Origin: a virus
Length of the DNA stretch: 44,875 nt
Strand: one strand, 5' to 3'
IMG/VR virus record: IMGVR_UViG_3300017773_000025
Location: 1-44,875 of that record
Under the pieces are notes generated by a model. That model had not been told where the DNA came from. It did no database searches and worked only from the letters and a program-made list of their open reading frames with translations. Position 1 is the stretch's first letter. Each line of letters starts with the position of its first letter. Shown here in pieces: positions 1 through 7,342 of this stretch. A program made the translations under genes and the position numbers.

Positions 1-26
1 ACTTCATTTTAGTTATTTTTATTTTT

Positions 27-37
27 TTTATATATCC
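27..37 (-). promoter_or_regulatory. Promoter-like motif at the window edge, before a gene starting at 7
   Basis: On the minus strand GGATATATAAA lies 19 nt before an ATG at 7-5 (ATGAAG then the edge). The spacing equals that of the other motif copies, so another minus-strand gene probably begins here; only two codons are visible. Confidence 0.35.
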
Positions 38-63
38 ATGTCTTAGTGAAAAGATATTCTATA

Positions 64-1569
64 TTAGAATCTTATGTTCTGAACTTCGAATGGAAACTTT
101 TCTTCTTTATATATTGTTCGCCTAGCAATACCGTGGCGGTAGATATAATTAACCCAATCATGGTCTTCGGCCTTATATCTAAAATCATCTATAAAATCGT
201 AGATTTTCACTACATTTTTGGATGCATGCTTTCTTAATCCTCTACCAATACTTTGTCTGATAATTACTTCAGACTTAAAGCTTTCGGTAAAAAAGATGTT
301 GTGTATATTTTTAATTGAAATACCTGTGGAAAATGTACCATAAGATGCTACAATAATAACATCGTCATTCTTTTCCATTCGGCTTTTAAATTCTTCTCTT
401 ATATCTACATTAACAGAGCCGTCTACATAATAAACCTTTTTATCTGTTATATGCCTTAATTTATTGTATATTTTTTCACCGTATGCAATCTTATGAAAAA
501 GTACTAAGGAATTTGATGTAGACTTCTTAATTACTTGACAAACAAAATCTAACCTTTTTTCGCTTTGGTTTATAAAATTTTGTTCTAATCCAAATAGTCT
601 TTGTCTGTCTTGTGGATTTTTTGATAAAAATGAAAAAGATTCTTTCTGTTCATCAGTAGCATAATCCATGTGAAGTTGCATTACTTTACAGCTGGCAATG
701 AAACCTTCATCTTGTAAATGTTTGGCTTTAACTTGAGTAACCAATGGTCCCATTGCCGACATTAAGCTTAATCTATTGACGGTTCCTTTTTTAGGAATTG
801 TTCCACTTAACCCAAATCTAAAATCACAATGCCAGCATTTATCCATAATCTTTTGAATTGAGTTAGCTTTTGCTTTATGAGTTTCATCTACAAATACTGC
901 ATCAAATTGACTAAAATAATCTTCTCCTTTTTTAACTAGAGATTGATATGTACCAATAACCAAGTTAGAACTTTTTCTAATTTTTACACCTGCATATATC
1001 TGTTGAGTCTTTAGTGGAACGCCGCATTTATTATATTCTTCAAAATCACCGGTTGCCTGTAAAACTAAATTTACATTAGGAACAATCATAAGGATCTTTT
1101 TCTTTCCTAATTGATCCATAAGATAAGCTACAACCATAAAAGATATTAATGTTTTACCAGCTGATGTTGCAAGCTCGGCTAAGCATCTTCTATATTTTAA
1201 AATTTTAAACGCTGCATCTATTTGATATTCTCTAGGTTTAAAATCAGGTTGTTTTTCAAATATTTTAGCAACCCATTCCCTGAATGCTTCTTCTTTAATT
1301 TCAGTATCAAAAATATTTGTTATATTATTTAAAGAGCATTGAAAATCATAGTCTTTACATATATCCAATATTTCCTTCCATAAACCAGCAGGAATCTTAT
1401 TTCTTTTTACAAAGGATACATTGCCATCCCACACTCTCTTTTTAACTAAAGGGTGAAAGCGCCAGCCTTCAATCTTTTTAGTTAAGCTACTTTTTAGTTG
1501 TTCATACTCTAATTCTGTACAAGCATCAATAACTAAAAACTTTTTATTTTCCGAGAGGGATAGTTCCAT
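64..1569 (-). CDS. uvsW: UvsW-like superfamily 2 DNA helicase
   Basis: Recombination and fork-remodelling helicase. In T4, UvsW unwinds R-loops and branched DNA and moves replication from origins to recombination-primed forks. The 501 residues match T4 UvsW in length (503 aa). Visible motifs: a Q-motif-like PREYQ near 112, Walker A ATSAGKT (134-140), DETH box (228-231), motif III LSGT (254-257), motif V GTFSTGISI (411-419) and motif VI QSIGRGLR (439-446). The first ~100 residues form a separate N-terminal domain, as in UvsW. The start overlaps the stop of the upstream uvsY-like gene by one base (TAATG), which suggests translational coupling. UvsW and UvsY are also close neighbours in T4. All helicase motifs look intact, so it should be active. 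Confidence 0.93.
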   Translation of the reverse strand: MELSLSENKKFLVIDACTELEYEQLKSSLTKKIEGWRFHPLVKKRVWDGNVSFVKRNKIPAGLWKEILDICKDYDFQCSLNNITNIFDTEIKEEAFREWVAKIFEKQPDFKPREYQIDAAFKILKYRRCLAELATSAGKTLISFMVVAYLMDQLGKKKILMIVPNVNLVLQATGDFEEYNKCGVPLKTQQIYAGVKIRKSSNLVIGTYQSLVKKGEDYFSQFDAVFVDETHKAKANSIQKIMDKCWHCDFRFGLSGTIPKKGTVNRLSLMSAMGPLVTQVKAKHLQDEGFIASCKVMQLHMDYATDEQKESFSFLSKNPQDRQRLFGLEQNFINQSEKRLDFVCQVIKKSTSNSLVLFHKIAYGEKIYNKLRHITDKKVYYVDGSVNVDIREEFKSRMEKNDDVIIVASYGTFSTGISIKNIHNIFFTESFKSEVIIRQSIGRGLRKHASKNVVKIYDFIDDFRYKAEDHDWVNYIYRHGIARRTIYKEEKFPFEVQNIRF

Positions 1570-2018
1570 TAGTATTCTTTATCATCTAAACTTATTCTAT
1601 TACGAATAGCAAATGCTAAGTTATCGCAAGTCTTTATACATTCTTGGTAATAATCCATATGAGATTGTAACATTTCCATTTGAGTTCTTAAATGAGATAA
1701 GTCAGCTTTAATAAAAGCAACCTTTTCTCCACTTGTTAACTTAACATCATAATCAATTGAATATTCCCTATACTTAATTTTGTAGTATCTGTCATATGCA
1801 CCTTGCCTTTTTTGTTTTGTTGTTTTAAAGTCTGTAATTTTATCTAATAAGATTTGCCTATAAGATAGCATGTTTACTTGACATTCAGCTAAATTACGAA
1901 CTTCTTTTAATAAACTAACCAAGTGGCTTATCTTACTTTTCCAATCATCTCTATCTTTAGCTAATCTTTTTGCTAATTCTTCATTAGCCTCACCTGTGGC
2001 AGTATCATTATATTCCAT
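1569..2018 (-). CDS. uvsY: UvsY-like recombination mediator
   Basis: Probable recombination mediator, which helps load the UvsX recombinase onto gp32-coated ssDNA. The 149 residues are close to T4 UvsY (137 aa). The protein is mostly helical and charged. Its centre (KQKRQGAYDRYY, then a KLTSGEKVAFIKADLS stretch) and its end (YQECIKTCDNLAFAIRNR) follow the T4 UvsY layout: a basic YY motif, a KxxLxAD-like segment and a C-terminal helix ending in a K/R-R-x-F-A-I-type segment. It sits directly before uvsW, as expected, with one-base stop/start overlaps at both ends. The match is recalled by pattern, not aligned. UvsX itself is not in the window. Confidence 0.72.
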   Translation of the reverse strand: MEYNDTATGEANEELAKRLAKDRDDWKSKISHLVSLLKEVRNLAECQVNMLSYRQILLDKITDFKTTKQKRQGAYDRYYKIKYREYSIDYDVKLTSGEKVAFIKADLSHLRTQMEMLQSHMDYYQECIKTCDNLAFAIRNRISLDDKEY

Positions 2019-2236
2019 TAAAATATACCTTTATCATTATTAATCTTTTTATAGCCCTTTACTTTAGGCTGAAACTTCTTTTTAGGTTCAGTAATAGAAA
2101 ATTTTGTTTTTATTTTACTTAACTCCGATTTATTAAATGTAGAGAATAATTTTAACTTTTTATTACTATCTTCTAAATCTTTATAAAAGTCATCTACTTC
2201 TTCACTCACGAAATTGTTATAATTTTTTAAATTCAT
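2018..2236 (-). CDS. Small basic protein of unknown function between primase and UvsY
   Basis: A 72-residue lysine-rich protein (pattern KKKFQPKVKGYKK near the end) with no recognised domain. Its start overlaps the primase stop by one base and its stop overlaps the uvsY start by one base, so it is translated with the replication genes and is very likely real. The N-terminus (MNLKNYNNFVSEEV) loosely resembles the MKxFxxFxxE leader of phage capsid-targeted proteins, but without the downstream features of such proteins this may be chance. A small DNA-binding or recombination accessory role is possible from its charge and position only. Confidence 0.6.
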   Translation of the reverse strand: MNLKNYNNFVSEEVDDFYKDLEDSNKKLKLFSTFNKSELSKIKTKFSITEPKKKFQPKVKGYKKINNDKGIF

Positions 2237-3309
2237 TATACAAAAATAATATCTAATGAATCCCTTGTAAAATATTTATCCAAGTCGCTTAAGCACCCGG
2301 ATCTATTAGTGTATTCCCATTTTACTAAATCATTCAAATCTTTTACTTTTCTTTGTGGAATATCAAAATCCTTTAAAAACTTATCCCACATAAATACAGT
2401 CTGCCCACTTTTTAGTTTTTCAATCATTCTACTTTTACCCTCCAAATCATTATCAAAGAAATATCTTGCAGTTGGTATTTCATTAAATTCAATTATTTGT
2501 TTTTTAACTCCAGTTAAACCTATAGAGTTATTCATAAACATTGCATCAATAGGACCTTCAAATATAGAAAAATCACGAGACATATCAACAGTTAAAATTC
2601 CAAACAACATTGATATTTTATTTAAGTTATCTAATTCTTCTTCAGTAATTTCTAATGGTAACTTTAGCCTATCATAGATTCTTTCTATATTCCATGTTTT
2701 ATATTTAGGACCACCACTACCGCCTAAGTCTCTGGTTTGGAATCCTAATATTTTACCTTCAGGTGTTAAGTTAAAAACATATAATTCTCTACGCCTTGGA
2801 TCAAAACCAAACCTTTCAGTTTTATGATGGAGCAACCTGCTCTTTAAATACGGATAAGCTTGATATGTTAATGTATTAATTGGATAAACATTAAATCCTA
2901 ATGCTATTTCATCAAATGATAATGCTAATTCCTTTGCTTTATCAAAAAGATAAAAATCTAAGTTTTCTCCTAATGAAAAATGTTTACGGTTTTCCTTAAT
3001 ATAATTAATAACATTAATTCTATCATCACCTTCAAAATTTTCATTGTGATCTTTTAGAAAAGTATCTAAGCTTGCATGCGCCGAACAATTATAACAATGA
3101 AAGTATAAATCATTCCAATAAATGTTCCCTCTTTTTTTTCTTGGTGTATCATGCGAATCACCACAATAAGGGCAAGCAAAATTTAGCCGGCCTTTACTCT
3201 CCAGTATTCTTCTTTTTTCTGGATGAGAATGGTTAGTATGAAGAACTCGGACTACCTTATCGATAATCCGAGCTTTCATTTCAGAAGATATTATTACTTC
3301 TTCTGCCAT
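2236..3309 (-). CDS. 61: DNA primase, T4 gp61-like
   Basis: Makes RNA primers for lagging-strand synthesis, normally with the gp41 helicase (not in this window). The 357 residues compare with 342 in T4 gp61. An N-terminal zinc ribbon is formed by C46-P-Y-C49 and C72-Y-N-C75. The TOPRIM-type catalytic core is visible as FEGPIDAMF (Glu251 as the acidic residue of its first motif) and YFFDNDLEGK (D286-x-D288). A central RRRELYVFN..GKILGFQTRDL segment matches the RNA polymerase domain of DnaG/gp61 primases. It lies 5 nt after gp32 and overlaps the next gene by one base. All key residues are present. Confidence 0.88.
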   Translation of the reverse strand: MAEEVIISSEMKARIIDKVVRVLHTNHSHPEKRRILESKGRLNFACPYCGDSHDTPRKKRGNIYWNDLYFHCYNCSAHASLDTFLKDHNENFEGDDRINVINYIKENRKHFSLGENLDFYLFDKAKELALSFDEIALGFNVYPINTLTYQAYPYLKSRLLHHKTERFGFDPRRRELYVFNLTPEGKILGFQTRDLGGSGGPKYKTWNIERIYDRLKLPLEITEEELDNLNKISMLFGILTVDMSRDFSIFEGPIDAMFMNNSIGLTGVKKQIIEFNEIPTARYFFDNDLEGKSRMIEKLKSGQTVFMWDKFLKDFDIPQRKVKDLNDLVKWEYTNRSGCLSDLDKYFTRDSLDIIFV

Positions 3310-3314
3310 ACTTA

Positions 3315-4235
3315 TTAAAGATCTAAACCATTAATGAAATCATCAAAGTCATCTTTCTTTTCTTCACCTTTTGCGGGTTCAGCAGTAGTTGTCTTTGTTT
3401 CAGTGGTTGCTTTAACAGCAGCAGCTTCAGTAACTTTAGTATTTACCGGTGCTGGTTTTGATCTTGTTATATTTTCAATAGAAGATCCTGGTGAGTTGAA
3501 TTGAGATAATACATTCATTACCTTTCCTCTTACTACATCATCCCATGCTTTATAACCCCATGTTGATAAATCAGGTGCATCTTTTAATAGATCTAAAATT
3601 GCTTTACGACTTTCGTCAGTATCAGTAACCTTTTCTCCATTAATTTCCATTGCTGATTTATTACCGTGGAATTTACTTGAATCATAATTAGGGAATCCAC
3701 CTTTCTTTGAAATTACCAATTCAAAGTTCTTTCCTTCAAACGGATCAAATACTTGAGTTGGTTCATCAAATTGAGGATTAAGTTCTTCATCAATTTTAGT
3801 TTTGATTTTATAACCAAACTTCATGATTTTAACTTGTCCTTCTAGATCTCTGTTCTGTGGATCTTTTATGATTTGTACCAATGCATAGAATACTTCTCTA
3901 CGCTTTAAACCTTCTGACATCTTTTTGTCAACAGCAGATTCAGAGTTTCTTAGTTTAAAGAACATATCCTGTACAGGACATTTTTCTCCAACCGTTGAAG
4001 GGGAATCAGCGAAAAAGCCGTTTCCTTCTCTGTCTTCTAGCCAGTAGACATACTTTCTTTCAAATGGTTTTCTTGGGTTTTTAGCATTAGGTAGAAACCT
4101 AATTAAAGAACGGTAAGTTCCGTCCTGTCCTTGATCTGGTTTAGGTGAATAAAGATCACTCCCTGCGGAAGATGGTCTTTCACCAGTGTCTAAATCTTTT
4201 ACACTTACGTTAAAAATGTCGAATTCATTTGCCAT
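3315..4235 (-). CDS. 32: Single-stranded DNA-binding protein, T4 gp32-like
   Basis: Coats ssDNA during replication, recombination and repair and recruits partner proteins through its tail. The 306 residues match T4 gp32 (301 aa). The core contains YRSLIRFLPN, then KYVYWLEDREGNGFF and a region around GEKCPVQDMFFKLR that corresponds to the T4 zinc-finger segment. A flexible Ala/Thr/Lys linker (about 260-290) leads to an acidic tail ending DDFDDFINGLDL, which is typical of phage SSBs. Unlike T4 gp32 it has a single cysteine (C86), so the T4-type His-Cys3 zinc site cannot form. A 164-nt leader, unusually long for this genome, lies upstream and may be used for autoregulation. Confidence 0.88.
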   Translation of the reverse strand: MANEFDIFNVSVKDLDTGERPSSAGSDLYSPKPDQGQDGTYRSLIRFLPNAKNPRKPFERKYVYWLEDREGNGFFADSPSTVGEKCPVQDMFFKLRNSESAVDKKMSEGLKRREVFYALVQIIKDPQNRDLEGQVKIMKFGYKIKTKIDEELNPQFDEPTQVFDPFEGKNFELVISKKGGFPNYDSSKFHGNKSAMEINGEKVTDTDESRKAILDLLKDAPDLSTWGYKAWDDVVRGKVMNVLSQFNSPGSSIENITRSKPAPVNTKVTEAAAVKATTETKTTTAEPAKGEEKKDDFDDFINGLDL

Positions 4236-4341
4236 GTTAATTGCCTTTTTTTGTTATTATTAATTTATGATAACAAACTCCGTATCTAAACGCCTTTTAA
4301 TTTTTATTGCCTATTTACTTCGCCTTGTTATCGCCTTTTAA

Positions 4342-4368
4342 AAAAGTACCAAACTTTTTAGTACCTTT
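4342..4368 (-). promoter_or_regulatory. Hairpin in gp32 leader
   Basis: On the minus strand AAAGGTAC (4368-4361) can pair with GTACTTTT (4349-4342) around an 11-nt loop. The T-run after the stem partly overlaps its second arm. It could be a weak terminator or attenuator, or the nucleation site for cooperative gp32 binding. The stem is AU-rich and its stability was not computed. Confidence 0.3.
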
Positions 4369-4371
4369 GTT

Positions 4372-4381
4372 TATTATATAT
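4372..4381 (-). promoter_or_regulatory. Promoter-like motif ATATATAATA upstream of gp32
   Basis: It reads GGATATATAATAAAC on the minus strand and lies 136 nt before the gp32 start, in the gap after the GroES-like gene. It matches the repeated motif seen before several other genes in this window (see 5808, 30921, 33141, 34337, 41233 and 42905), but here the leader is long. Confidence 0.4.
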
Positions 4382-4399
4382 CCCTTATGTCAGTTTGTT

Positions 4400-4684
4400 T
4401 CAGACTATTTTGACATTTTTATCTATTATTGCAGTAATATCACGTTCTCTTATACTCAAAACTTTTTCTCCATTATATTTAAATTCGCTACCAGCTAAAT
4501 CATGGAAAAGAACCTTTATGCCTATTTGAAAATCTTTGTCTTTAACACCATCACCTACACCTATTATAGTTCCGGAGTATGGTGGTGCAAATTGACCTTC
4601 TTTCTTTATTAAAATAATGTTACCTTTCTTCTCTGGTTGTTCATCTTTATTTAAGAATATTCTATTTCCTAAAGGTTTTATCAT
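4400..4684 (-). CDS. GroES-like co-chaperonin (functional analogue of T4 gp31)
   Basis: A 94-residue Cpn10-family protein. It starts MIKPLGNRIFLNKDE, the usual GroES opening, followed by a putative mobile loop (KKGNIILIKKEGQFAPPYSG), then GTIIGVGDGVKD, GIKVLFHDLAGSEFKYNGEK and a final RERDITAIID. Each block lines up with the canonical GroES pattern (P-L-x-x-R; G-x-V-x-x-V-G-x-G; G-x-x-V-x-F; L-x-x-R-E-x-D-I-x-A-V). It would cap the host GroEL to help fold a phage protein, usually the major capsid protein. It has 85 nt of AT-rich DNA before it and is followed by the gp32 leader. It looks closer to cellular GroES than to the divergent T4 gp31. Confidence 0.85.
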   Translation of the reverse strand: MIKPLGNRIFLNKDEQPEKKGNIILIKKEGQFAPPYSGTIIGVGDGVKDKDFQIGIKVLFHDLAGSEFKYNGEKVLSIRERDITAIIDKNVKIV

Positions 4685-4769
4685 TTTATTTTAATTTTTT
4701 TTATAGAAAGCTGAAACAAAATTACTAAGTTGCAATATAATTTTTAACTATTCAATGTTAGAAAAGTAT
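4685..4769 (-). promoter_or_regulatory. Candidate promoter region before the GroES-like gene
   Basis: An 85-nt AT-rich gap. On the minus strand it contains TAATTTTG, which fits the TAnnTTTG -7 element known for Bacteroidota promoters, about 50 nt before the ATG. No matching TTTG at the usual spacing was found, and the phage AATATATAA motif is absent. It may be an early, host-type promoter. The evidence is weak because of the AT-rich background. Confidence 0.25.
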
Positions 4770-5429
4770 CTAGTTAGCAGATTTCAAGGCTTTAAGTATA
4801 AAGTAGGCATCAACGATGTCATCTATGGGTTTAGGTATTTTTGTGCTGAAGTCTTTTCCTTGGCACCATTTCCAAAGTTTAGTTCTTCTTAAGCTCTTAT
4901 CATTAAGGACATCATTTTGAAATGCCTCAGCCATATAATGTTTATTAGCATTTCCTTTCCCTGCCAATTTCTTTACATGAGATGGTTGAAAGACAGACAA
5001 GTTTTCAATAGAGTACTTATCTATCAATGCCTTTCTCAAAAAAGTGTTGTATTGAATTATGTCTATGAAAGAATTTCCTTTTGATCCATACGAGAACCCT
5101 TCTAGTGCAACAGATACCTTATCACCTTCAAATAGAGTAGAGAATATTCCAACCATCAGTGAACTAATATTTCCGGCATCTTCTAACTTCTGTCTTTCTC
5201 TCGGTAAAAATTCTTTACTTGTAACTTGCCTATTATATGGGAATCCTAAAATAGCATCATCATCCATTAATTCTTTATGAGCACTAAAAGCTTTAGGTAT
5301 CTTTCTACCTTCTTCATCCCATATACGATTTCCGTAATTAAAAAAAGTTATAAAGTGATATTTACCATCAGCCGTTTCTACACAAGCTCCTGGACTATTT
5401 AAAGAAAAATCAATTCCTATATGAATCAT
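4770..5429 (-). CDS. RuvC-like Holliday junction resolvase
   Basis: A 219-residue RNase H-fold nuclease predicted to cut four-way junctions and other branches, clearing DNA for packaging. The acidic catalytic set is visible: D7 in HIGIDFSLNSPG, E110 in VALEGFSYGSKG, and D203/D204 with D207 in PKPIDDIVDAYF. The segment HVKKLAGKGNANKHYM (151-166) matches the K-x-x-x-x-G-x-G-x-A-x-K region of RuvC. T4 uses the unrelated endonuclease VII (gp49) for this job; no gp49-like gene was seen here, so this gene probably replaces it. It lies 5 nt after the 118-aa gene. Confidence 0.82.
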   Translation of the reverse strand: MIHIGIDFSLNSPGACVETADGKYHFITFFNYGNRIWDEEGRKIPKAFSAHKELMDDDAILGFPYNRQVTSKEFLPRERQKLEDAGNISSLMVGIFSTLFEGDKVSVALEGFSYGSKGNSFIDIIQYNTFLRKALIDKYSIENLSVFQPSHVKKLAGKGNANKHYMAEAFQNDVLNDKSLRRTKLWKWCQGKDFSTKIPKPIDDIVDAYFILKALKSAN

Positions 5430-5434
5430 TCTAA

Positions 5435-5791
5435 TTATATTCTCTTGCCGATAACTGCACCTAATGCAGCACCTACAAGACGTGAGGTTAATAAATCGTA
5501 AAGTACACCTTTAGTAACACCTAATACTTTAGCTACAGCTTTACCTATTGTCTTACCTAAAGCAAATCCAGTTAAACCACCAAATATACTTCCTAATAAG
5601 CCTTCGTTAATTATTTCTTCGACACAGTCTTCTAAAGGCTTACCTTCCTTTTGAGCTTCAAGAATTCTTTCTACTGCCATATCAATTGCAGCATCTTGTT
5701 CTTCAGTTAATTCATGAGACTCATTTAGCAATTCTTTTATATCTAAAGTTTCATCTGTATTCTCTGTTAAATAATCTTTAAAGGTTTTCAT
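5435..5791 (-). CDS. Putative capsid-targeted, protease-processed glycine-zipper peptide
   Basis: A 118-residue protein of unknown function. The N-terminus MKTFKDYLTENTDE closely resembles the capsid-targeting sequence of T4 internal proteins (MKTYQEFIAEA). It is followed by an acidic helical stretch (about 15-60) with several sites fitting the gp21 prohead protease rule (I/L)-x-E: LTE 8-10, LNE 22-24, LTE 28-30 and INE 61-63. After INE63 the sequence turns glycine-rich and hydrophobic (GLLGSIFGGLTGFALGK, then LVGAALGAVIGKRI), like a glycine zipper or membrane-inserting peptide. A 55-residue mature product could be packaged in the head and ejected with DNA. The gene has its own promoter-like motif 16 nt upstream. 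Family membership is inference. Confidence 0.6.
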   Translation of the reverse strand: MKTFKDYLTENTDETLDIKELLNESHELTEEQDAAIDMAVERILEAQKEGKPLEDCVEEIINEGLLGSIFGGLTGFALGKTIGKAVAKVLGVTKGVLYDLLTSRLVGAALGAVIGKRI

Positions 5792-5807
5792 TTGTATTCT
5801 TTATTTG

Positions 5808-5818
5808 TTTATATATTA
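5808..5818 (-). promoter_or_regulatory. Promoter-like motif TAATATATAAA before the 118-aa gene
   Basis: On the minus strand it reads AATATATAAACAAAT, 16 nt before the ATG at 5791, and just overlaps the 3' end of the upstream gene. The same 15-nt string occurs before the amidoligase gene near 33141. Confidence 0.45.
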
Positions 5819-6370
5819 GGATATGTTAACAACAACATCTAAAATGTTATAACCGAATGTAATATCAAAAGTTTGAAATTCTATCGTATTACTTGAAAAG
5901 TTTAAATCTAATGCACCTATTTCAGATATAAACATATCTTTAAGTTGCACAGTTACAAAAACAGTTCCATCAGCATCTAACATTTGAACACCAACACCTT
6001 CAGGTAAATAAGGATGCTTACCGCTTAACTTATAATAATATTCAAACATTTCAACAGCCATCCAGTAATTAACATAACCATCAAATGCTTGCATAGTCAC
6101 TGTCATTGTTTTGTCAAACAACTGCTGTTTAGGAATGCTTGATCTAAATGCTCTTTGGTTACCAGGATAATCTACTTGAGTAACCGCATCAAAAGAAGGT
6201 CCTGGTAGATTCAATGATTGTATTCCATAGTTCCAATAATCTATAGGCTCTTTAATTAACCCACCTGGAATCCTGTTAAGAAATGGTTTATACTTATCAG
6301 ATACTACTTTAGGTATAAAATTTCTAGGAAAGTCAAACTTAAATTGATTATTTCTTGCGCTTAATATCAT
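5816..6370 (-). CDS. Tail-tube-fold structural protein (gp19-like)
   Basis: A 184-residue protein whose middle and end follow the contractile-phage tail tube pattern: GIQSLNLPGPSF, a TMTVTMQAFDGYVNYW-type strand plus helix, VGVQMLDADGTVFVTVQLKD, and a final TFDITFGYNIL. T4 gp19 has 163 residues and the same order (a C-E-S-A-x-L-P-G-like loop, then F-x-x-W, then an F-x-V-x-F-A-Y end). It could be the tail tube subunit or a tube-like baseplate component. It lies well apart from the hub genes, at the end of the structural block. No sheath gene was identified in the window, so the assignment to gp19 itself is uncertain. Confidence 0.6.
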   Translation of the reverse strand: MILSARNNQFKFDFPRNFIPKVVSDKYKPFLNRIPGGLIKEPIDYWNYGIQSLNLPGPSFDAVTQVDYPGNQRAFRSSIPKQQLFDKTMTVTMQAFDGYVNYWMAVEMFEYYYKLSGKHPYLPEGVGVQMLDADGTVFVTVQLKDMFISEIGALDLNFSSNTIEFQTFDITFGYNILDVVVNIS

Positions 6371-6373
6371 ATC

Positions 6374-7342
6374 TTATTGGTTATTCCTATTTCTAAAAAA
6401 GTCATCTTTAATAGCTCCAACTAGATTCCTACCTATAGTATATTGAACTAAGTTCTTTGCTGCATTTCTGTAAAAGAATCTTTTCTTGGATTTAGTCTGA
6501 GCAACTTTAGCTGAATTTTTAATTGCTAATATTTGCTGTCTCTTTTTTATTTGCTTAAGTGCCATCTCTTGAGCTAGTTTAGCTCTTTTGTTTATTAATT
6601 CCACTGTGGTAGATTTTAAATCTTTAGATAGCTCAGCAACCTCATTTGTAAGTTCTTCATTACTATTTCTTAACGCTTCTATTGTTACATCATCTTCAGC
6701 AGCTGAATTAACCAACTCTGCAATTTGAGCCTTTAAGTCTGTTATCTCTGCTTGTAATTTTGCCAATTCAATACTGTACTCTAATCTTTGTTCTTCAATC
6801 TGAGAAGTTAATGATATTCTGTTTGCATCAGTTGCTGCCAACCAAAGACCTTGGTATATAACGGATTCATCTGACGTAGATCCATCTGTAGGATCAACCA
6901 TTTTAGTAGAGATATAAAAATTATTATTATTTAAAGCTAAGATCTTTTTACTATTAGATCTTGTAATTCTAAATAAAACTTCTCCTTGTGATAAATCAAC
7001 CTCTTCTACTTGTGTATGATTTTTTATATCAATATCATCTGTATCTCCAATAAAATTTAAAAATAAACTTCCTACATTACTTAAATCAATTGGAGTATCT
7101 TCACCATCAACTTCATCAAACAAAGTGAATAAGTAAAAATCATCAAACGGTGTTATTCTAATTGTGGCATCTCCTTGTGGCAAAGGCTTTTCATTAACTG
7201 ATAAGTTAACAAACCTTTGATAATATTCTTTTTGAGTTTTTGTTATAGACACATTAGTATTTATACCACCTACAACTGTTTTAGTAGTAGCTTTCTTTTG
7301 TATCTCTTCAGCCTCTGATAATTTATTCTGTTTCGCTGCCAT
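6374..7342 (-). CDS. Coiled-coil structural protein of unknown function
   Basis: A 322-residue protein with three visible parts: a beta-rich N-terminal half (about 40-170, for example DATIRITPFDDFYLFTLFDE), a long coiled coil (about 178-275, with heptads such as LAKLQAEITDLKAQIAELV), and a basic C-terminus (KSKKRFFYRNAAKNLVQYT). It overlaps the upstream gene by 20 nt and is followed 3 nt later by the tail-tube-fold gene, so it is probably a tail or fibre-attachment component. The beta-domain plus trimer-type coiled coil would suit a connector or whisker-like fibre. No family was recognised. Confidence 0.5.
   Translation of the reverse strand: MAAKQNKLSEAEEIQKKATTKTVVGGINTNVSITKTQKEYYQRFVNLSVNEKPLPQGDATIRITPFDDFYLFTLFDEVDGEDTPIDLSNVGSLFLNFIGDTDDIDIKNHTQVEEVDLSQGEVLFRITRSNSKKILALNNNNFYISTKMVDPTDGSTSDESVIYQGLWLAATDANRISLTSQIEEQRLEYSIELAKLQAEITDLKAQIAELVNSAAEDDVTIEALRNSNEELTNEVAELSKDLKSTTVELINKRAKLAQEMALKQIKKRQQILAIKNSAKVAQTKSKKRFFYRNAAKNLVQYTIGRNLVGAIKDDFFRNRNNQ

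Larger units (their letters stand above)
4236..4399 (-). promoter_or_regulatory. Long A-rich leader of gp32 with AGGC repeats and a hairpin
   Basis: This 164-nt gap is the longest in the window. Read on the minus strand it holds a promoter-like ATATATAATA (4372-4381), then a possible 8-bp hairpin (arms 4361-4368 and 4342-4349 with one G-U pair, 11-nt loop), then an A-rich stretch with five spaced AGGC words, and finally AAAAAAAGGCAATTAAC just before the ATG. T4 gp32 represses its own translation by binding an unstructured A/U-rich leader next to a pseudoknot. The layout here is compatible with the same control, but that is inference. Confidence 0.45.

Noticed and set aside
4342-4368. Strong intrinsic terminator after the GroES-like gene
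   Set aside because: The stem is AU-rich and the U-run forms part of it; the hairpin also lies downstream of a promoter-like motif, so a regulatory leader is a better reading.
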